Assembly: GCA_026414745.1 (NCBI GenBank)
Contig: JAOAIK010000049.1
Coordinates: 58,954 to 122,953 of the forward strand
Direction of reading: 5' to 3'
Origin: Roseococcus sp.
GTDB taxonomy: Bacteria; Pseudomonadota; Alphaproteobacteria; Acetobacterales; Acetobacteraceae
DNA length: 64,000 nucleotides
Below are positions 27,896-37,338 of this stretch, one piece after another (the stretch's first letter is position 1; each line of letters opens with the position of its first letter). The notes under the pieces are model-generated. The model searched no databases. It had not been told where the DNA came from and saw nothing but the letters and a program-made list of their open reading frames with translations. The position numbers and the translations under genes were made by a program.

Positions 27896-29359
27896 TCAGG
27901 CCGCGCGCAGCCCCGCCACCGTGCCGGCCAGCGCCTCGCGCAGCGCGCCGGCATCGCCGCGCAGCGCGCCGGCCATGCGCTCGATCTCGCCGGTGGCGGC
28001 GGCCGTCTCCGCCGCCTGGTCGAGCGCCCTGCCGACCGAGGCGGCGGCAGCCTCCGTCCCGCGCGCCACCTGCGCGCTGGCGGCCGCGATCTCGCGCGTG
28101 GCCGCGCCCTGCTGCGCCACCGCCGCGGCGATGGTGCCGGCCGCCTGGTTCACCTCGCCCACCACGGCGGCGATGCCCTCGATGGCCGCCACCGCCTCCT
28201 CGGTGGCGGCGCGAATGCCCTGCACCTGGGCGGCGATCTCCTCCGTCGCCCTCGCCGTCTGCCCCGCGAGGTCCTTCACCTCGCTCGCCACCACGGCAAA
28301 GCCCTTGCCGGCCTCGCCCGCGCGGGCGGCCTCGATGGTGGCGTTGAGCGCGAGCAGGTTGGTGCGCCCCGCCACGTCGCCGATCAGGCGCAGCACCTCG
28401 CCGATGCGGGTCGCCCCCTCGGCCAGCCCCTGCACGGTGCGGCGCGTGCCCGCGGCGCGCTCGGCCGCGGTGCCGGCGATGGCGCTGGCCGTCTCCACCT
28501 GGCGGGTGATCTCGGCCACCGCGGCGGCGAGTTCCTCGGACGCGGCGGCCACGGTCTGCACGCCGGCGCTCGCCTCCTCCACGGCCATCCGCGCGGCCTC
28601 CGCCCCCTCGCGGGCTCCGGCGGCACCGGAGGCAATGCGGCGCGCGGCGCCCTCCAGCGCGTCGGAGGCACGGTCAACGGCGGCGGCGACGCCGCCGATC
28701 TCCCGCTCCACGCGATGCGCGAGAGCCAAGCGCGCCTCGCAGGCGGCGCGCGCGGCCTCCGCCTCGGCGGCGGCCCGGGCGGCGGCCGCCTCCGCCTCCG
28801 CGGCGCGGGCGCGCTCGGCCTCGGCGAGCGCCGCGTCGGCCGCGGCCGCCCCGCGCCGGAGGAGCTGGATCAGCGCCAGCAGCCCTCCCGCCTCGGCCAG
28901 CAGGATGACCGCGTGCAGCAGCACCCGGCCGAGGCTGCCCTCCACCACGCCGAACACCGCGGCGGGCGCGACGAAGTTCAGCACGACATGGTGCAGCGCG
29001 ACCGTGACCGTGGCGAGGAGAATGGGCGCCGGCGCGCAGAAGCCCGCGAGCAGCGCGAGGCCAGCGAAATAGGCCATGTGCATGTCCGGCCGCAGCCAGG
29101 CCGGCGCGAACCAGACATGGACGGAGATCACCGCCATCAGTCCGACCGCGAGGCTCGCCGCCGCGGCCGGGCCGCCCGCGCCCTGCCGCGCGGCCAGCAG
29201 CGCCGCCGCCAGCGCGGCGACGCCGATTCCCCCGCCGAGCGGGAGCGCGCCCGGCGGGGCCCCGGCGAGCCAGCCCACCGGCGGCGCCGCCAGGGCGAGC
29301 AGGGCAAGCAAGACGATCAAGGAGCGGCCGGTGCGGGCGCGGATGAGGGCGAGATCCAC
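27896..29359 (-). CDS. Methyl-accepting chemotaxis protein with multi-TM N-terminal sensor
   Basis: Signalling hairpin [46 protein letters not shown]-terminal helices with HMAYF and [12 protein letters not shown]. Confidence 0.9.
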   Translation of the reverse strand: MDLALIRARTGRSLIVLLALLALAAPPVGWLAGAPPGALPLGGGIGVAALAAALLAARQGAGGPAAAASLAVGLMAVISVHVWFAPAWLRPDMHMAYFAGLALLAGFCAPAPILLATVTVALHHVVLNFVAPAAVFGVVEGSLGRVLLHAVILLAEAGGLLALIQLLRRGAAAADAALAEAERARAAEAEAAAARAAAEAEAARAACEARLALAHRVEREIGGVAAAVDRASDALEGAARRIASGAAGAREGAEAARMAVEEASAGVQTVAAASEELAAAVAEITRQVETASAIAGTAAERAAGTRRTVQGLAEGATRIGEVLRLIGDVAGRTNLLALNATIEAARAGEAGKGFAVVASEVKDLAGQTARATEEIAAQVQGIRAATEEAVAAIEGIAAVVGEVNQAAGTIAAAVAQQGAATREIAAASAQVARGTEAAAASVGRALDQAAETAAATGEIERMAGALRGDAGALREALAGTVAGLRAA

Positions 29360-29378
29360 GGTGCGGGGTCCTTCTGCG

Positions 29379-29669
29379 TCAATCGGAGGTGCAATCCGCC
29401 CCGGGGGCGGCAAGGATGGCGAACAGCGCGCCGGTGATGCGCGCAAGGCGCAGCGGGTCGGCCTCCGGCCGCTCCGGAGCGGCCGAGACGAGGGTGAGAG
29501 GGCCGAGGGCGGCAAGCCGCTGCACGCGCCAGTCCGGCTCGCCGAAGGCGCGGACCGCCTCGGCCCCCGGCGGGAGCGCAAGAAGCACGGGCCGCCCGGG
29601 AACAGGCCAGAGCGCGGCCGCAAGCGGGGCGGCGATGGACAGGGCCAGCGTGGCAAGCGCGTTCCTCAT
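29379..29669 (-). CDS. Small hypothetical exported/membrane-anchored protein
   Basis: ATG at 29669; N-terminal hydrophobic segment; upstream of MCP on same strand. Confidence 0.5.
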   Translation of the reverse strand: MRNALATLALSIAAPLAAALWPVPGRPVLLALPPGAEAVRAFGEPDWRVQRLAALGPLTLVSAAPERPEADPLRLARITGALFAILAAPGADCTSD

Positions 29670-29798
29670 GCGCGAGGGCTTATGGGCGCTGCCGTTAACG
29701 TCAGGTTGTCGGCGGTCGGCGCTTGGCCGGGATCGGGGCTTCCGGTAGATCACGGGGGCGATGCGCGGCCATGCGCCCGCGCGCCGAGGAGCCTCCCC

Positions 29799-30800
29799 AT
29801 GCCCCTTTCCCGCCGCACCGCGCTGCGCGCCGCGCTGGGCGCCGCCGCCCTGCCGCCACTGGCCGCGCCCGCCCTCTCCCAGGGCTTCCCGAGCCGCCCG
29901 CTGCGGCTCGTCGTGCCCTTCCCGCCCGGCGGCGCGGTGGACATCACCGGCCGGCTGCTGGCCGAGCGGCTGCAGCCCCTGCTCGGCCAGCCCGTCACCG
30001 TCGAGAACCGCGGGGGCGCGGGCGGGAATCTGGGCGGCGATGCGGTGGCCAAGGCCGATCCGGACGGCCACACCATCCTGCTCGGCACCGCCACCATCCT
30101 CGCGGCCAACAAGTTCCTGTTTGGCCGCTCCATGCCCTTCGACCCGATCCGCGACCTCGCGCCCATCACCCGCGTCTCGACGGGCACGGTGCTGCTGGTC
30201 GTGAACGCCGACCGCCCCTGGCGCAGCTTCGCCGATCTGGTGGCGGCGGCGCGCGCCCATCCGGGGCGCATCACCATGGGCAGCTCGGGCACCGGCACGG
30301 TGAGCCACCTCACCCTCGCCTCGATCAACCGCGCCGCGAACATGGAGATCACGCACGTCCCCTATCGCGGCGGCGGGCCAGCCATCACCGACCTCCTGGC
30401 CGGCTCCATCGACATGATGTTCGACGTGATCCCGGCGCTGATGCCGCATGTGCGCTCGGGCCGCTTCCGCCCGCTGGCCGTGGGCAGCGCCGAGCGCATC
30501 ACCTTCGTGCCCGAGCTGCGCGAGGTGCCCGGCATGCGCGAGCTGCTGCCCCAGGCGGGCATCGACATGCAGTCCTGGTACGCCACCATGGCGCCGGCGC
30601 GCACGCCCGAGGCGGCCATCAACCGCCTGCACGGCGCGATCGTGCAGATCGCCCGCTCGGACGACTTCCGCGCGCGGCTGGAGCCGCTGGGCTTCGAGCC
30701 CGTCACGGACGCGACCCCCGCCGCCTTCGGCGCCTATCTGCGCGACCAGGAGCGGGTGTGGGAGGCGCTGGTGCGCGCCTCCGGCGCCACGCTGGAGTAG
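29799..30800 (+). CDS. Bug/TctC-family substrate-binding protein
   Basis: FPSRPLRLVVPFPPGGAVDITGRLLAERLQPLLGQPVTVENRGGAGGN. Confidence 0.93.
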   Translation: MPLSRRTALRAALGAAALPPLAAPALSQGFPSRPLRLVVPFPPGGAVDITGRLLAERLQPLLGQPVTVENRGGAGGNLGGDAVAKADPDGHTILLGTATILAANKFLFGRSMPFDPIRDLAPITRVSTGTVLLVVNADRPWRSFADLVAAARAHPGRITMGSSGTGTVSHLTLASINRAANMEITHVPYRGGGPAITDLLAGSIDMMFDVIPALMPHVRSGRFRPLAVGSAERITFVPELREVPGMRELLPQAGIDMQSWYATMAPARTPEAAINRLHGAIVQIARSDDFRARLEPLGFEPVTDATPAAFGAYLRDQERVWEALVRASGATLE

Positions 30801-30806
30801 CGGCGC

Positions 30807-31028
30807 ATGGCGGGACGGGCGGGGGGCGGCGGGCCGCGCATCTGGGTGGTATGGGGCGGCGTCTTCACCGACACGGGCTTCACCACCCTCGAGCCCGGCA
30901 CGGAGGAGCTGCACGGCCCCTTCCACGACCCCGCCACGGCCGAGCGCGTCTGGCGCGACGAGACGCGGCGCAAGGTGGACATCGCCACCCACCGCCTCTT
31001 CGTGCTGGAGGCGCGCCCTGCCGGCTGA
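30807..31028 (+). CDS. DUF4170-like small protein
   Basis: IWVVWGGVFTDTGFTTLEPGTEELHGPFHDPATAERVWRDETRRKVDIATHRLFVL. Confidence 0.6.
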   Translation: MAGRAGGGGPRIWVVWGGVFTDTGFTTLEPGTEELHGPFHDPATAERVWRDETRRKVDIATHRLFVLEARPAG

Positions 31029-31071
31029 GGCCGCGCGGCCGCGCCCCGTCAGCGTCGCCCCGCCTCGCCCG

Positions 31072-31704
31072 ATGCCGCCCGCGCCCCCCCTCTCGCCCCG
31101 CGCCGCCGCCACGCGCCGGCGCATCCTCGAGGCCGCGCTGGCCGAGTTCGCCGCCAAGGGCCTGGCCGGCGCGCGGGTGGACGAGATCGCCGCCCGCGCG
31201 GGCGTGAACAAGCGCATGCTCTACGCGCATTTCGGCGCGAAGGAGGATCTCTGGCTCGCCGCGCTGGAGGCCGCCTACGCCGCCAAGCGCGCGGAGGAGG
31301 AGCGGCTCGATGTCGCGCATCTGCCGCCGCGCGAGGCGATGGCGCGCCTCGTCGCCTTCAACCTGCGCTATACGGCCGCGCATCCCGAGTTCGTCGCGCT
31401 GCTGAACGAGGAGAACCTGCACCGCGCCGCGCATCTGCGCCGCAGCCGCGACGTGCCGGCGCTCTATTCGCCGCTGACGGGCATGCTGCGCGAGGTGCTG
31501 GCGCGCGGCGCGGCCGAGGGCCTGTTCCGCGCCGACGTCGACCCGCTGCAGCTCTACCTCTCCATCGTGGCGCTCGGGCATTTCACGGTGGCGAACCGCC
31601 ACACCCTCTCGGCCATCTTCGGCCTCGATCTCGGCAGCGAGGCGGCGCTGGCGGCGCGCGAGGCGCATGCGGTGGCGATGGTGCTGGGCTATCTGCGTCC
31701 CTGA
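31072..31704 (+). CDS. TetR/AcrR family transcriptional regulator
   Basis: TRRRILEAALAEFAAKGLAGARVDEIAARAGVNKRMLYAHFGAKEDLW. Confidence 0.92.
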   Translation: MPPAPPLSPRAAATRRRILEAALAEFAAKGLAGARVDEIAARAGVNKRMLYAHFGAKEDLWLAALEAAYAAKRAEEERLDVAHLPPREAMARLVAFNLRYTAAHPEFVALLNEENLHRAAHLRRSRDVPALYSPLTGMLREVLARGAAEGLFRADVDPLQLYLSIVALGHFTVANRHTLSAIFGLDLGSEAALAAREAHAVAMVLGYLRP

Positions 31705-31740
31705 CGCTCCGCCCTTGACGCGGCGGGCCGGCCGGGCGAA

Positions 31741-31756
31741 GTAACCAGCCGGTTAC
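31741..31756. promoter_or_regulatory. Candidate TetR operator
   Basis: Perfect inverted repeat GTAACC-AGCC-GGTTAC, 18 bp upstream of the ATG at 31774; TTGACG -35-like hexamer at 31715-31720. Confidence 0.65.
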
Positions 31757-31773
31757 TCCAGGAGGGAACGGCC

Positions 31774-32928
31774 ATGGCGGAGCGCCGCATCGGCATCATC
31801 ATGAACGGCGTCACCGGGCGCATGGGCATGAACCAGCACCTGATCCGCTCCATCGCGGCGATCCGCGCCGAGGGCGGCCTGCGGCTCGCCAGCGGCGATG
31901 TGCTGATGCCCGACCCGGTGCTGACCGGCCGCAACCGCGCGAAGCTCGAGGCGCTCGCCCGCGCGCACGGGATCGCGCGCGTCAGCACCGACCTCGAGGC
32001 CTGCCTCGCCGACCCCGGGGACGAGATCTTCTTCGACGCGGCGACCACGCGGCTCCGCGCCGGGCTGATCCGCAAGGCCATCGCCGCCGGCAAGCACGTC
32101 TATTGCGAGAAACCCACCGCCGACACGCTCGAGGATGCGCTGGATCTGGCGCGGCTGGCGAAGCAGGCCGGCATCAAGCATGGCGTGGTGCAGGACAAGC
32201 TCTTCCTGCCCGGGCTGCGCAAGCTCAAGATGGTGATCGACAGCGGCTTCCTCGGCCGCATCCTCTCGGTGCGCGGCGAGTTCGGCTACTGGGTGTTCGA
32301 GGGCGACCTGCAGCCCGCCCAGCGCCCCTCCTGGAACTACAAGCTGGCCGAGGGCGGGGGCATCATCCTCGACATGCTCTGCCACTGGCGCTACGTGCTC
32401 GACAACCTCTTCGGCGAGGTCGAGAGCGTCTCCTGCCTCGGCGCGACGCACATCCCGCGCCGCGTGGACGAGGCCGGGCGCGTCTACGAGGCCGATGCGG
32501 ACGACGCCGCCTACGCCACCTTCCAGCTCGCCGGCGGCGTGATCGCGCAGATCAACTCCTCCTGGTGCACCCGGGTGCGGCGCGACGACCTCGTGACCTT
32601 CCATGTGGACGGCACCCATGGCAGCGCGGTGGCGGGCCTCACCGAGTGCTGGACCCAGGCACGGGTGAACACGCCCAAGCCCGTCTGGAACCCCGACGTG
32701 CCGCAGACCATCAACTTCTTCGAGGGCTGGCAGAAGGTGCCCGACACCCAGCCCTATCCCAACGGCTTCCGCGCCCAGTGGGAGCTGTTCCTGCGCCATG
32801 TCGCGGGCGAGGTGGCGGAGTTCCCGTGGAACCTGCTGGCCGGCGCGAAGGGCGTGCAGCTCGCCATGGCCGGGCTGCAGTCCTGGCGCGAGCGCCGCTG
32901 GGTGGATCTGCCGAAGCTGGAGGCCTGA
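31774..32928 (+). CDS. Gfo/Idh/MocA family oxidoreductase
   Basis: KHVYCEKPTADTLEDALDLARLAKQAGIKHGVVQDKLF. Confidence 0.9.
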   Translation: MAERRIGIIMNGVTGRMGMNQHLIRSIAAIRAEGGLRLASGDVLMPDPVLTGRNRAKLEALARAHGIARVSTDLEACLADPGDEIFFDAATTRLRAGLIRKAIAAGKHVYCEKPTADTLEDALDLARLAKQAGIKHGVVQDKLFLPGLRKLKMVIDSGFLGRILSVRGEFGYWVFEGDLQPAQRPSWNYKLAEGGGIILDMLCHWRYVLDNLFGEVESVSCLGATHIPRRVDEAGRVYEADADDAAYATFQLAGGVIAQINSSWCTRVRRDDLVTFHVDGTHGSAVAGLTECWTQARVNTPKPVWNPDVPQTINFFEGWQKVPDTQPYPNGFRAQWELFLRHVAGEVAEFPWNLLAGAKGVQLAMAGLQSWRERRWVDLPKLEA

Positions 32929-32930
32929 GC

Positions 32931-34088
32931 ATGCCCGCCATCCGCCTGCCCACCCCCGAGGGGATGCGGGAGTTCACCCTCTCCGCCCCGCGCGACTTCC
33001 CGCGCGCCACGCCCCCCTTCCCGCGCGTGGCGCTGGCCGCGGCGCATGTGGTGGCCGACCCCCTCGCCGAGCAGGATCCCTGGCTGGACGCGAAGCTCGA
33101 CTGGGAACGCACCATCGCCTTCCGCCGGCATCTCTGGTCGCTCGGCCTCGGCGTCGCCGAGGCGATGGACACGGCGCAGCGCGGCATGGGCCTCGACTGG
33201 GCGGCGGCGCGGGAGCTGATCCGGCTCAGCATCCAGGCGGCAAGGGAGGTCCCCGGTGCGGTGCTCGCCTCCGGCGCGGGCACCGATCACCTGGCCCCGG
33301 GCCCGGATGTGACCGTGGACGACGTGATCCGCGCCTATGAGGAGCAGTGCGCCGCCGTGGAAGCCATGGGCGGGCGGATCATCCTCATGGCCTCGCGCGC
33401 GCTGGCGAAGGCGGCGCGCGGCCCCGACGACTATGTGCGGGTCTATGACCGCATCCTCCGCCAGGTCAGGGAGCCGGTGATCATCCACTGGCTCGGCGAG
33501 ATGTTCGACCCCGCCCTCGAGGGCTACTGGGGTCATGCCGACCACATGGCGGCGATGGAGGTGGCGCTCGAGGTCATCGCCGCGCATGCGGACAAGGTGG
33601 ACGGCGTGAAGATCTCCCTGCTCGACGACCGGAAGGAGATCGCCATGCGCCGCCGCCTGCCCAAGGGCGTGCGCATGTACACGGGCGACGACTTCAACTA
33701 CGCGGAGCTGATCGCGGGGGACGGGCACGGGCACAGCGACGCGCTGCTCGGCATCTTCGACCCCATCGCGCCGGCGGTGGGCGGGGCGCTGGCCGCGCTC
33801 TCGCGCAACGACCTCGCGACCTTCCACGACATCCTGGCGCCCACCGTGCCGCTGTCGCGCCACATCTTCCGCGCGCCCACGCGCTTCTACAAGACGGGCG
33901 TGGTGTTCATGGCCTGGCTGAACGGCCACCAGGACCATTTCGTGATGGTGGGCGGGCAGCAGAGCGCGCGCTCGCTCCAGCATTTCGCCGAGCTGTTCCG
34001 CCTGGCCGACCGCGCCGGTCTGCTGCGCGACCCCGACCTCGCGGCGGCGCGGATGCGCCAGCTCCTCGCGCTGCACGGCGTGGCATGA
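32931..34088 (+). CDS. DUF993 family (dihydrodipicolinate-synthase-like) protein
   Basis: ATG 32931; DHLAPGPDVTVDDVIRAYEEQCAAVEAMGGRIILMASRALA, VDGVKISLLD, MYTGDDFNYAELI. Confidence 0.85.
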   Translation: MPAIRLPTPEGMREFTLSAPRDFPRATPPFPRVALAAAHVVADPLAEQDPWLDAKLDWERTIAFRRHLWSLGLGVAEAMDTAQRGMGLDWAAARELIRLSIQAAREVPGAVLASGAGTDHLAPGPDVTVDDVIRAYEEQCAAVEAMGGRIILMASRALAKAARGPDDYVRVYDRILRQVREPVIIHWLGEMFDPALEGYWGHADHMAAMEVALEVIAAHADKVDGVKISLLDDRKEIAMRRRLPKGVRMYTGDDFNYAELIAGDGHGHSDALLGIFDPIAPAVGGALAALSRNDLATFHDILAPTVPLSRHIFRAPTRFYKTGVVFMAWLNGHQDHFVMVGGQQSARSLQHFAELFRLADRAGLLRDPDLAAARMRQLLALHGVA

Positions 34089-34903
34089 CCAACCCCGCCC
34101 CCCTCTCGCTCAACACCGTCACCGTGAAGGAGCGCTGGGGCCTCGCCGAGTGCATCGAGGGCTGCGCGCGGCACGGCATCCCCGGCATCTCGCCCTGGCG
34201 CGACGTGCTGCACGCCATGGGCGTCGCGGCCGCCGCGCGCCGCATCCGCGAGGCGGGGCTGACCGTCACCGGGCTCTGCCGCGGCGGGATGTTCCCCGCG
34301 GCCGATGCGGCGGGCCGCCGCGCGGCGATCGAGGACAATCTGCGCGCCATCGAGGAGGCGCATGCGCTGGGTGCGGCCTGCCTCGTCATGGTCTGCGGCG
34401 GGCTGCCGCCGGGCTCGAAGGACCTGCCCGGCGCGCGCGCCATGGTGCGCGAGGGGCTGGAGGCCATCCTGCCCGCCGCCCGCGCCGCCGGCGTCACCCT
34501 GGCGCTGGAGCCCCTGCACCCGATGACCTGCGCCGACCGTTCGGTGCTCTCCACACTGGCCCAGGCGCTCGACCTCTGCGACGCGCTGGGCGAGGGCGTG
34601 GCCGTGGCGGTGGATGTCTACCACGTCTGGTGGGATCCGGCGCTGGAGGCGCAGATGCGCCGTGCCACGGGGCGCATCGCCGCCTTCCATGCCTGCGACT
34701 GGCTGGTGCCCACCACCGACCTCGTCTTCGACCGCGGCATGCCGGGCGATGGGGTGATCGACATCGCCGCCATCCGCCGCATGGCGGAGGCGGCGGGCTA
34801 TCGCGGCTTCACCGAGGTGGAACTTCTCTCCCGCCGCTGGTGGGCGGAGGATCCCGACGATGTGCTGCGCGTGATCAAGGAGCGCCACGCGGTGATCGCT
34901 TGA
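34085..34903 (+). CDS. Sugar phosphate isomerase/epimerase (xylose-isomerase-like TIM barrel)
   Basis: GVTLALEPLHPMTCADRSVLSTLAQALDLCD, AVDVYHVWWDP, DGVIDIAAIRRM. Confidence 0.88.
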   Translation: MTNPAPLSLNTVTVKERWGLAECIEGCARHGIPGISPWRDVLHAMGVAAAARRIREAGLTVTGLCRGGMFPAADAAGRRAAIEDNLRAIEEAHALGAACLVMVCGGLPPGSKDLPGARAMVREGLEAILPAARAAGVTLALEPLHPMTCADRSVLSTLAQALDLCDALGEGVAVAVDVYHVWWDPALEAQMRRATGRIAAFHACDWLVPTTDLVFDRGMPGDGVIDIAAIRRMAEAAGYRGFTEVELLSRRWWAEDPDDVLRVIKERHAVIA

Positions 34904-34952
34904 GTCCGGCCGCGGCCCGCGCAGAATGGGCGGGAAACTGGAGGAAACGCCG

Positions 34953-35924
34953 ATGCCCCTCTCCCGCCGCGCCGCTCTCGCCCTGCCCGTCCTCGGCCTG
35001 CCCCTCGCCGCAGGGGCACAGGGCTGGGCGCCCACGCGGCCCATCCGCTTCGTGGTGCCCTTCGCGCCCGGCGGGGCCACGGACATCGTGGCCCGTGTGC
35101 TCGCCGAGCCCATGGCCGAACGGCTGGGCCAGCCGGTGGCGGTGGAGAACCGCACCGGGGCGGGCGGCAATGTCGGCGTGGAGAACGTGGTGCGCAGCGC
35201 CCCCGACGGCCACTCGATCCTGATGGGCACCACCGGCACGCTGACCATCAACCCGCACCTCTACAGCAACATGACCTTCAACCCGCTGACGGACCTCAGC
35301 CCCGTCGGCCTCGCCTTCGGCACCGACCATGTGCTGATCGTCCATCCGAGCGTGCCGGCGCAGACGGCGCAGGAGTTCCTCGCCCTGGTGCGCGCGCGGC
35401 CCGGGCAGCTCTCCTACGGCTCGGGCGGCAACGGCACCTCGACGCACACGGTGGCGGAGCTGTTCAGGCTGGTGGCGCAGGTGGACATCCAGCATGTGCC
35501 CTATCGCGGCTCCGCCCCGGCGCTGAACGACACGGTGGCCGGCACTGTGCAGGTGATGCTCGACCAGATCGCGAGCGCGCTGCCGATGATCCAGGCGGGG
35601 CGGGTGCGCGCGCTGGCGGTGACGGGGGCCCGCCGCCACCCCGCCCTGCCCCAGGTGCCCACGGTGGCCGAGATCGGCCTGCCCGCGGCCGAGGCCTCCT
35701 CCTGGGGCGCGGTGATGGCGCCGGCCGGAACGCCCGCCCCGGTGATCGAGCGCCTCAACGCCGTTCTGCGCGAGGCGCTCGGCCTGCAGAGCGTGAAGGA
35801 CCGTCTCGCCCAGGTGGGCGCGGAGGCGGTGACCTCCACACCGCAGGAGCTGGCCGCCTATCTGCGCGCCGAGACGGAGAAATGGGGCCGCGTGGTGCGC
35901 GAGGCACGCATCACCCTGAACTGA
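34953..35924 (+). CDS. Bug/TctC-family substrate-binding protein
   Basis: APTRPIRFVVPFAPGGATDIVARVLAEPMAERLGQPVAVENRTGAGGN. Confidence 0.93.
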   Translation: MPLSRRAALALPVLGLPLAAGAQGWAPTRPIRFVVPFAPGGATDIVARVLAEPMAERLGQPVAVENRTGAGGNVGVENVVRSAPDGHSILMGTTGTLTINPHLYSNMTFNPLTDLSPVGLAFGTDHVLIVHPSVPAQTAQEFLALVRARPGQLSYGSGGNGTSTHTVAELFRLVAQVDIQHVPYRGSAPALNDTVAGTVQVMLDQIASALPMIQAGRVRALAVTGARRHPALPQVPTVAEIGLPAAEASSWGAVMAPAGTPAPVIERLNAVLREALGLQSVKDRLAQVGAEAVTSTPQELAAYLRAETEKWGRVVREARITLN

Positions 35925-37338
35925 GCGGCCAGGCGGCCCGCGCCATGGGCCGCATCGCCGACAGCTCGGGCAGCACGGCGCTGCCGAAGCCGGGGGCCGC
36001 GAGGCTGCCGATCTCGAGCAGCCCCTCGCGGATCGCAAGGCGCGGGCCCTGCGGGGTGGCGGCGTAGAGGTCGGGATGCGCGGCGAGGAAGCGCGCCGCA
36101 TCCCCCTCCGGCTGCCCGGCGAAGCCGGCGACGAAGTGGTGACCGTTGCGCTCCACATGCGGCAGGCCGAGCGCGGCGACCAGCGCGAGATCCTGCTGCA
36201 CGCAGAGCCCCGCGAGGGTGGTGAGGTCCTCCGCCGAGAGGAAGTGGCGCGGGGCGGGCAGCCCCGCGTTCCAGGCGCGGCAGCGCGCGAGGTTGATCAG
36301 CGACCGCCAGAACCCCTTGCAGGCCTTGGTCGAGACCCCCGCATAGCCGAGCCCCCGCGCGATGGCGAAGGCCTCCAGCGGCCCGTCGCTCTCGTCGATG
36401 ATCACGGGGCGCTCGGCGGCCAGGGCCGCGATGCCCGCCTCCAGCGCCCGGGCGCGCGTCACCGGCTGCTCGATATAGGCCACGGCGGCGGTGAGGCGCC
36501 GCAGCCGCGGCTCCGCCCGCATGGCGCGCCACAGCGCCAGCGCCCCTTCGGCGTCCTGATACTGCTCGTTGCCGTCGAGGGTGACGTGGTAGCCGTGCAG
36601 CCGATCGAGCACCGAGGCGATGCGGCAGAGGCGGTCCACATCCGCCCGCACATCGCCGCCCACCTTCAGCTTCCACCAGGCGTGGCGGTAGGTGGCGGCG
36701 ACCTCCTCCAGCGTCTGCGGCAGCCCGTCCCGCACCGGCTCCGTCACGTCGGCGGCGGTGATGGGGTCGAGCAGCCCGACCGTGTGGCGCGCGTGGATGC
36801 GCCCCGGCGCGGGGGTGGCGGCGAGCAGGGCGCGCGGGTCGAGGCCCGCCAGCTCGGGCGCCAGCCGCGCGGGGGCGAAGCCGCCCAGATCGGCGCGCAG
36901 CCCCTCATGGAAGGCGAGTCCGGCGCAGCGCAGCAGCGCGTCGAAGCCGGCGCGGTCCACCAGCGCGCGGCCGAAGCTCGCCACCAGCGGATCGAGCCCC
37001 TCGGCGGCGCAGGCGGCGAGATGAGCGGGATATGCGGCGGCGAAATGGCCGAAGGCGGTGTCGGCCGGCGCGGCCAGCGCCTGGGCCATGGCGATCTCGA
37101 CGGTGCGGCGGAGCTGGTGCTGGTTGTCGGCGTCGCTCAGCGCCGGGTTCTTGTCGAACCACTTGGCGGCGAGCGTCTCGGCCGCCATGCCCTCGGCCTC
37201 GCGCCCGTCCTCGGTGCGGATGCGCGCGCGCAGCACGCACTGGATGCCGTCGCGCACGGTGATCACGCCGAAGCGGAAGGGCAGGCGCAGGGTGAAGTTC
37301 CACTCGAAGGCGTCGAGGGCGAGGAAGCGGAACCTCAT
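35911..37338 (-). CDS. Enolase-superfamily (mandelate racemase/muconate lactonizing-like) protein
   Basis: WWKLKVGGDVRADVDRL, VTLDGNEQY, YIEQPV, PVIIDESDG, STKACKGFWRS. Confidence 0.8.
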   Translation of the reverse strand: MRFRFLALDAFEWNFTLRLPFRFGVITVRDGIQCVLRARIRTEDGREAEGMAAETLAAKWFDKNPALSDADNQHQLRRTVEIAMAQALAAPADTAFGHFAAAYPAHLAACAAEGLDPLVASFGRALVDRAGFDALLRCAGLAFHEGLRADLGGFAPARLAPELAGLDPRALLAATPAPGRIHARHTVGLLDPITAADVTEPVRDGLPQTLEEVAATYRHAWWKLKVGGDVRADVDRLCRIASVLDRLHGYHVTLDGNEQYQDAEGALALWRAMRAEPRLRRLTAAVAYIEQPVTRARALEAGIAALAAERPVIIDESDGPLEAFAIARGLGYAGVSTKACKGFWRSLINLARCRAWNAGLPAPRHFLSAEDLTTLAGLCVQQDLALVAALGLPHVERNGHHFVAGFAGQPEGDAARFLAAHPDLYAATPQGPRLAIREGLLEIGSLAAPGFGSAVLPELSAMRPMARAAWPLSSG

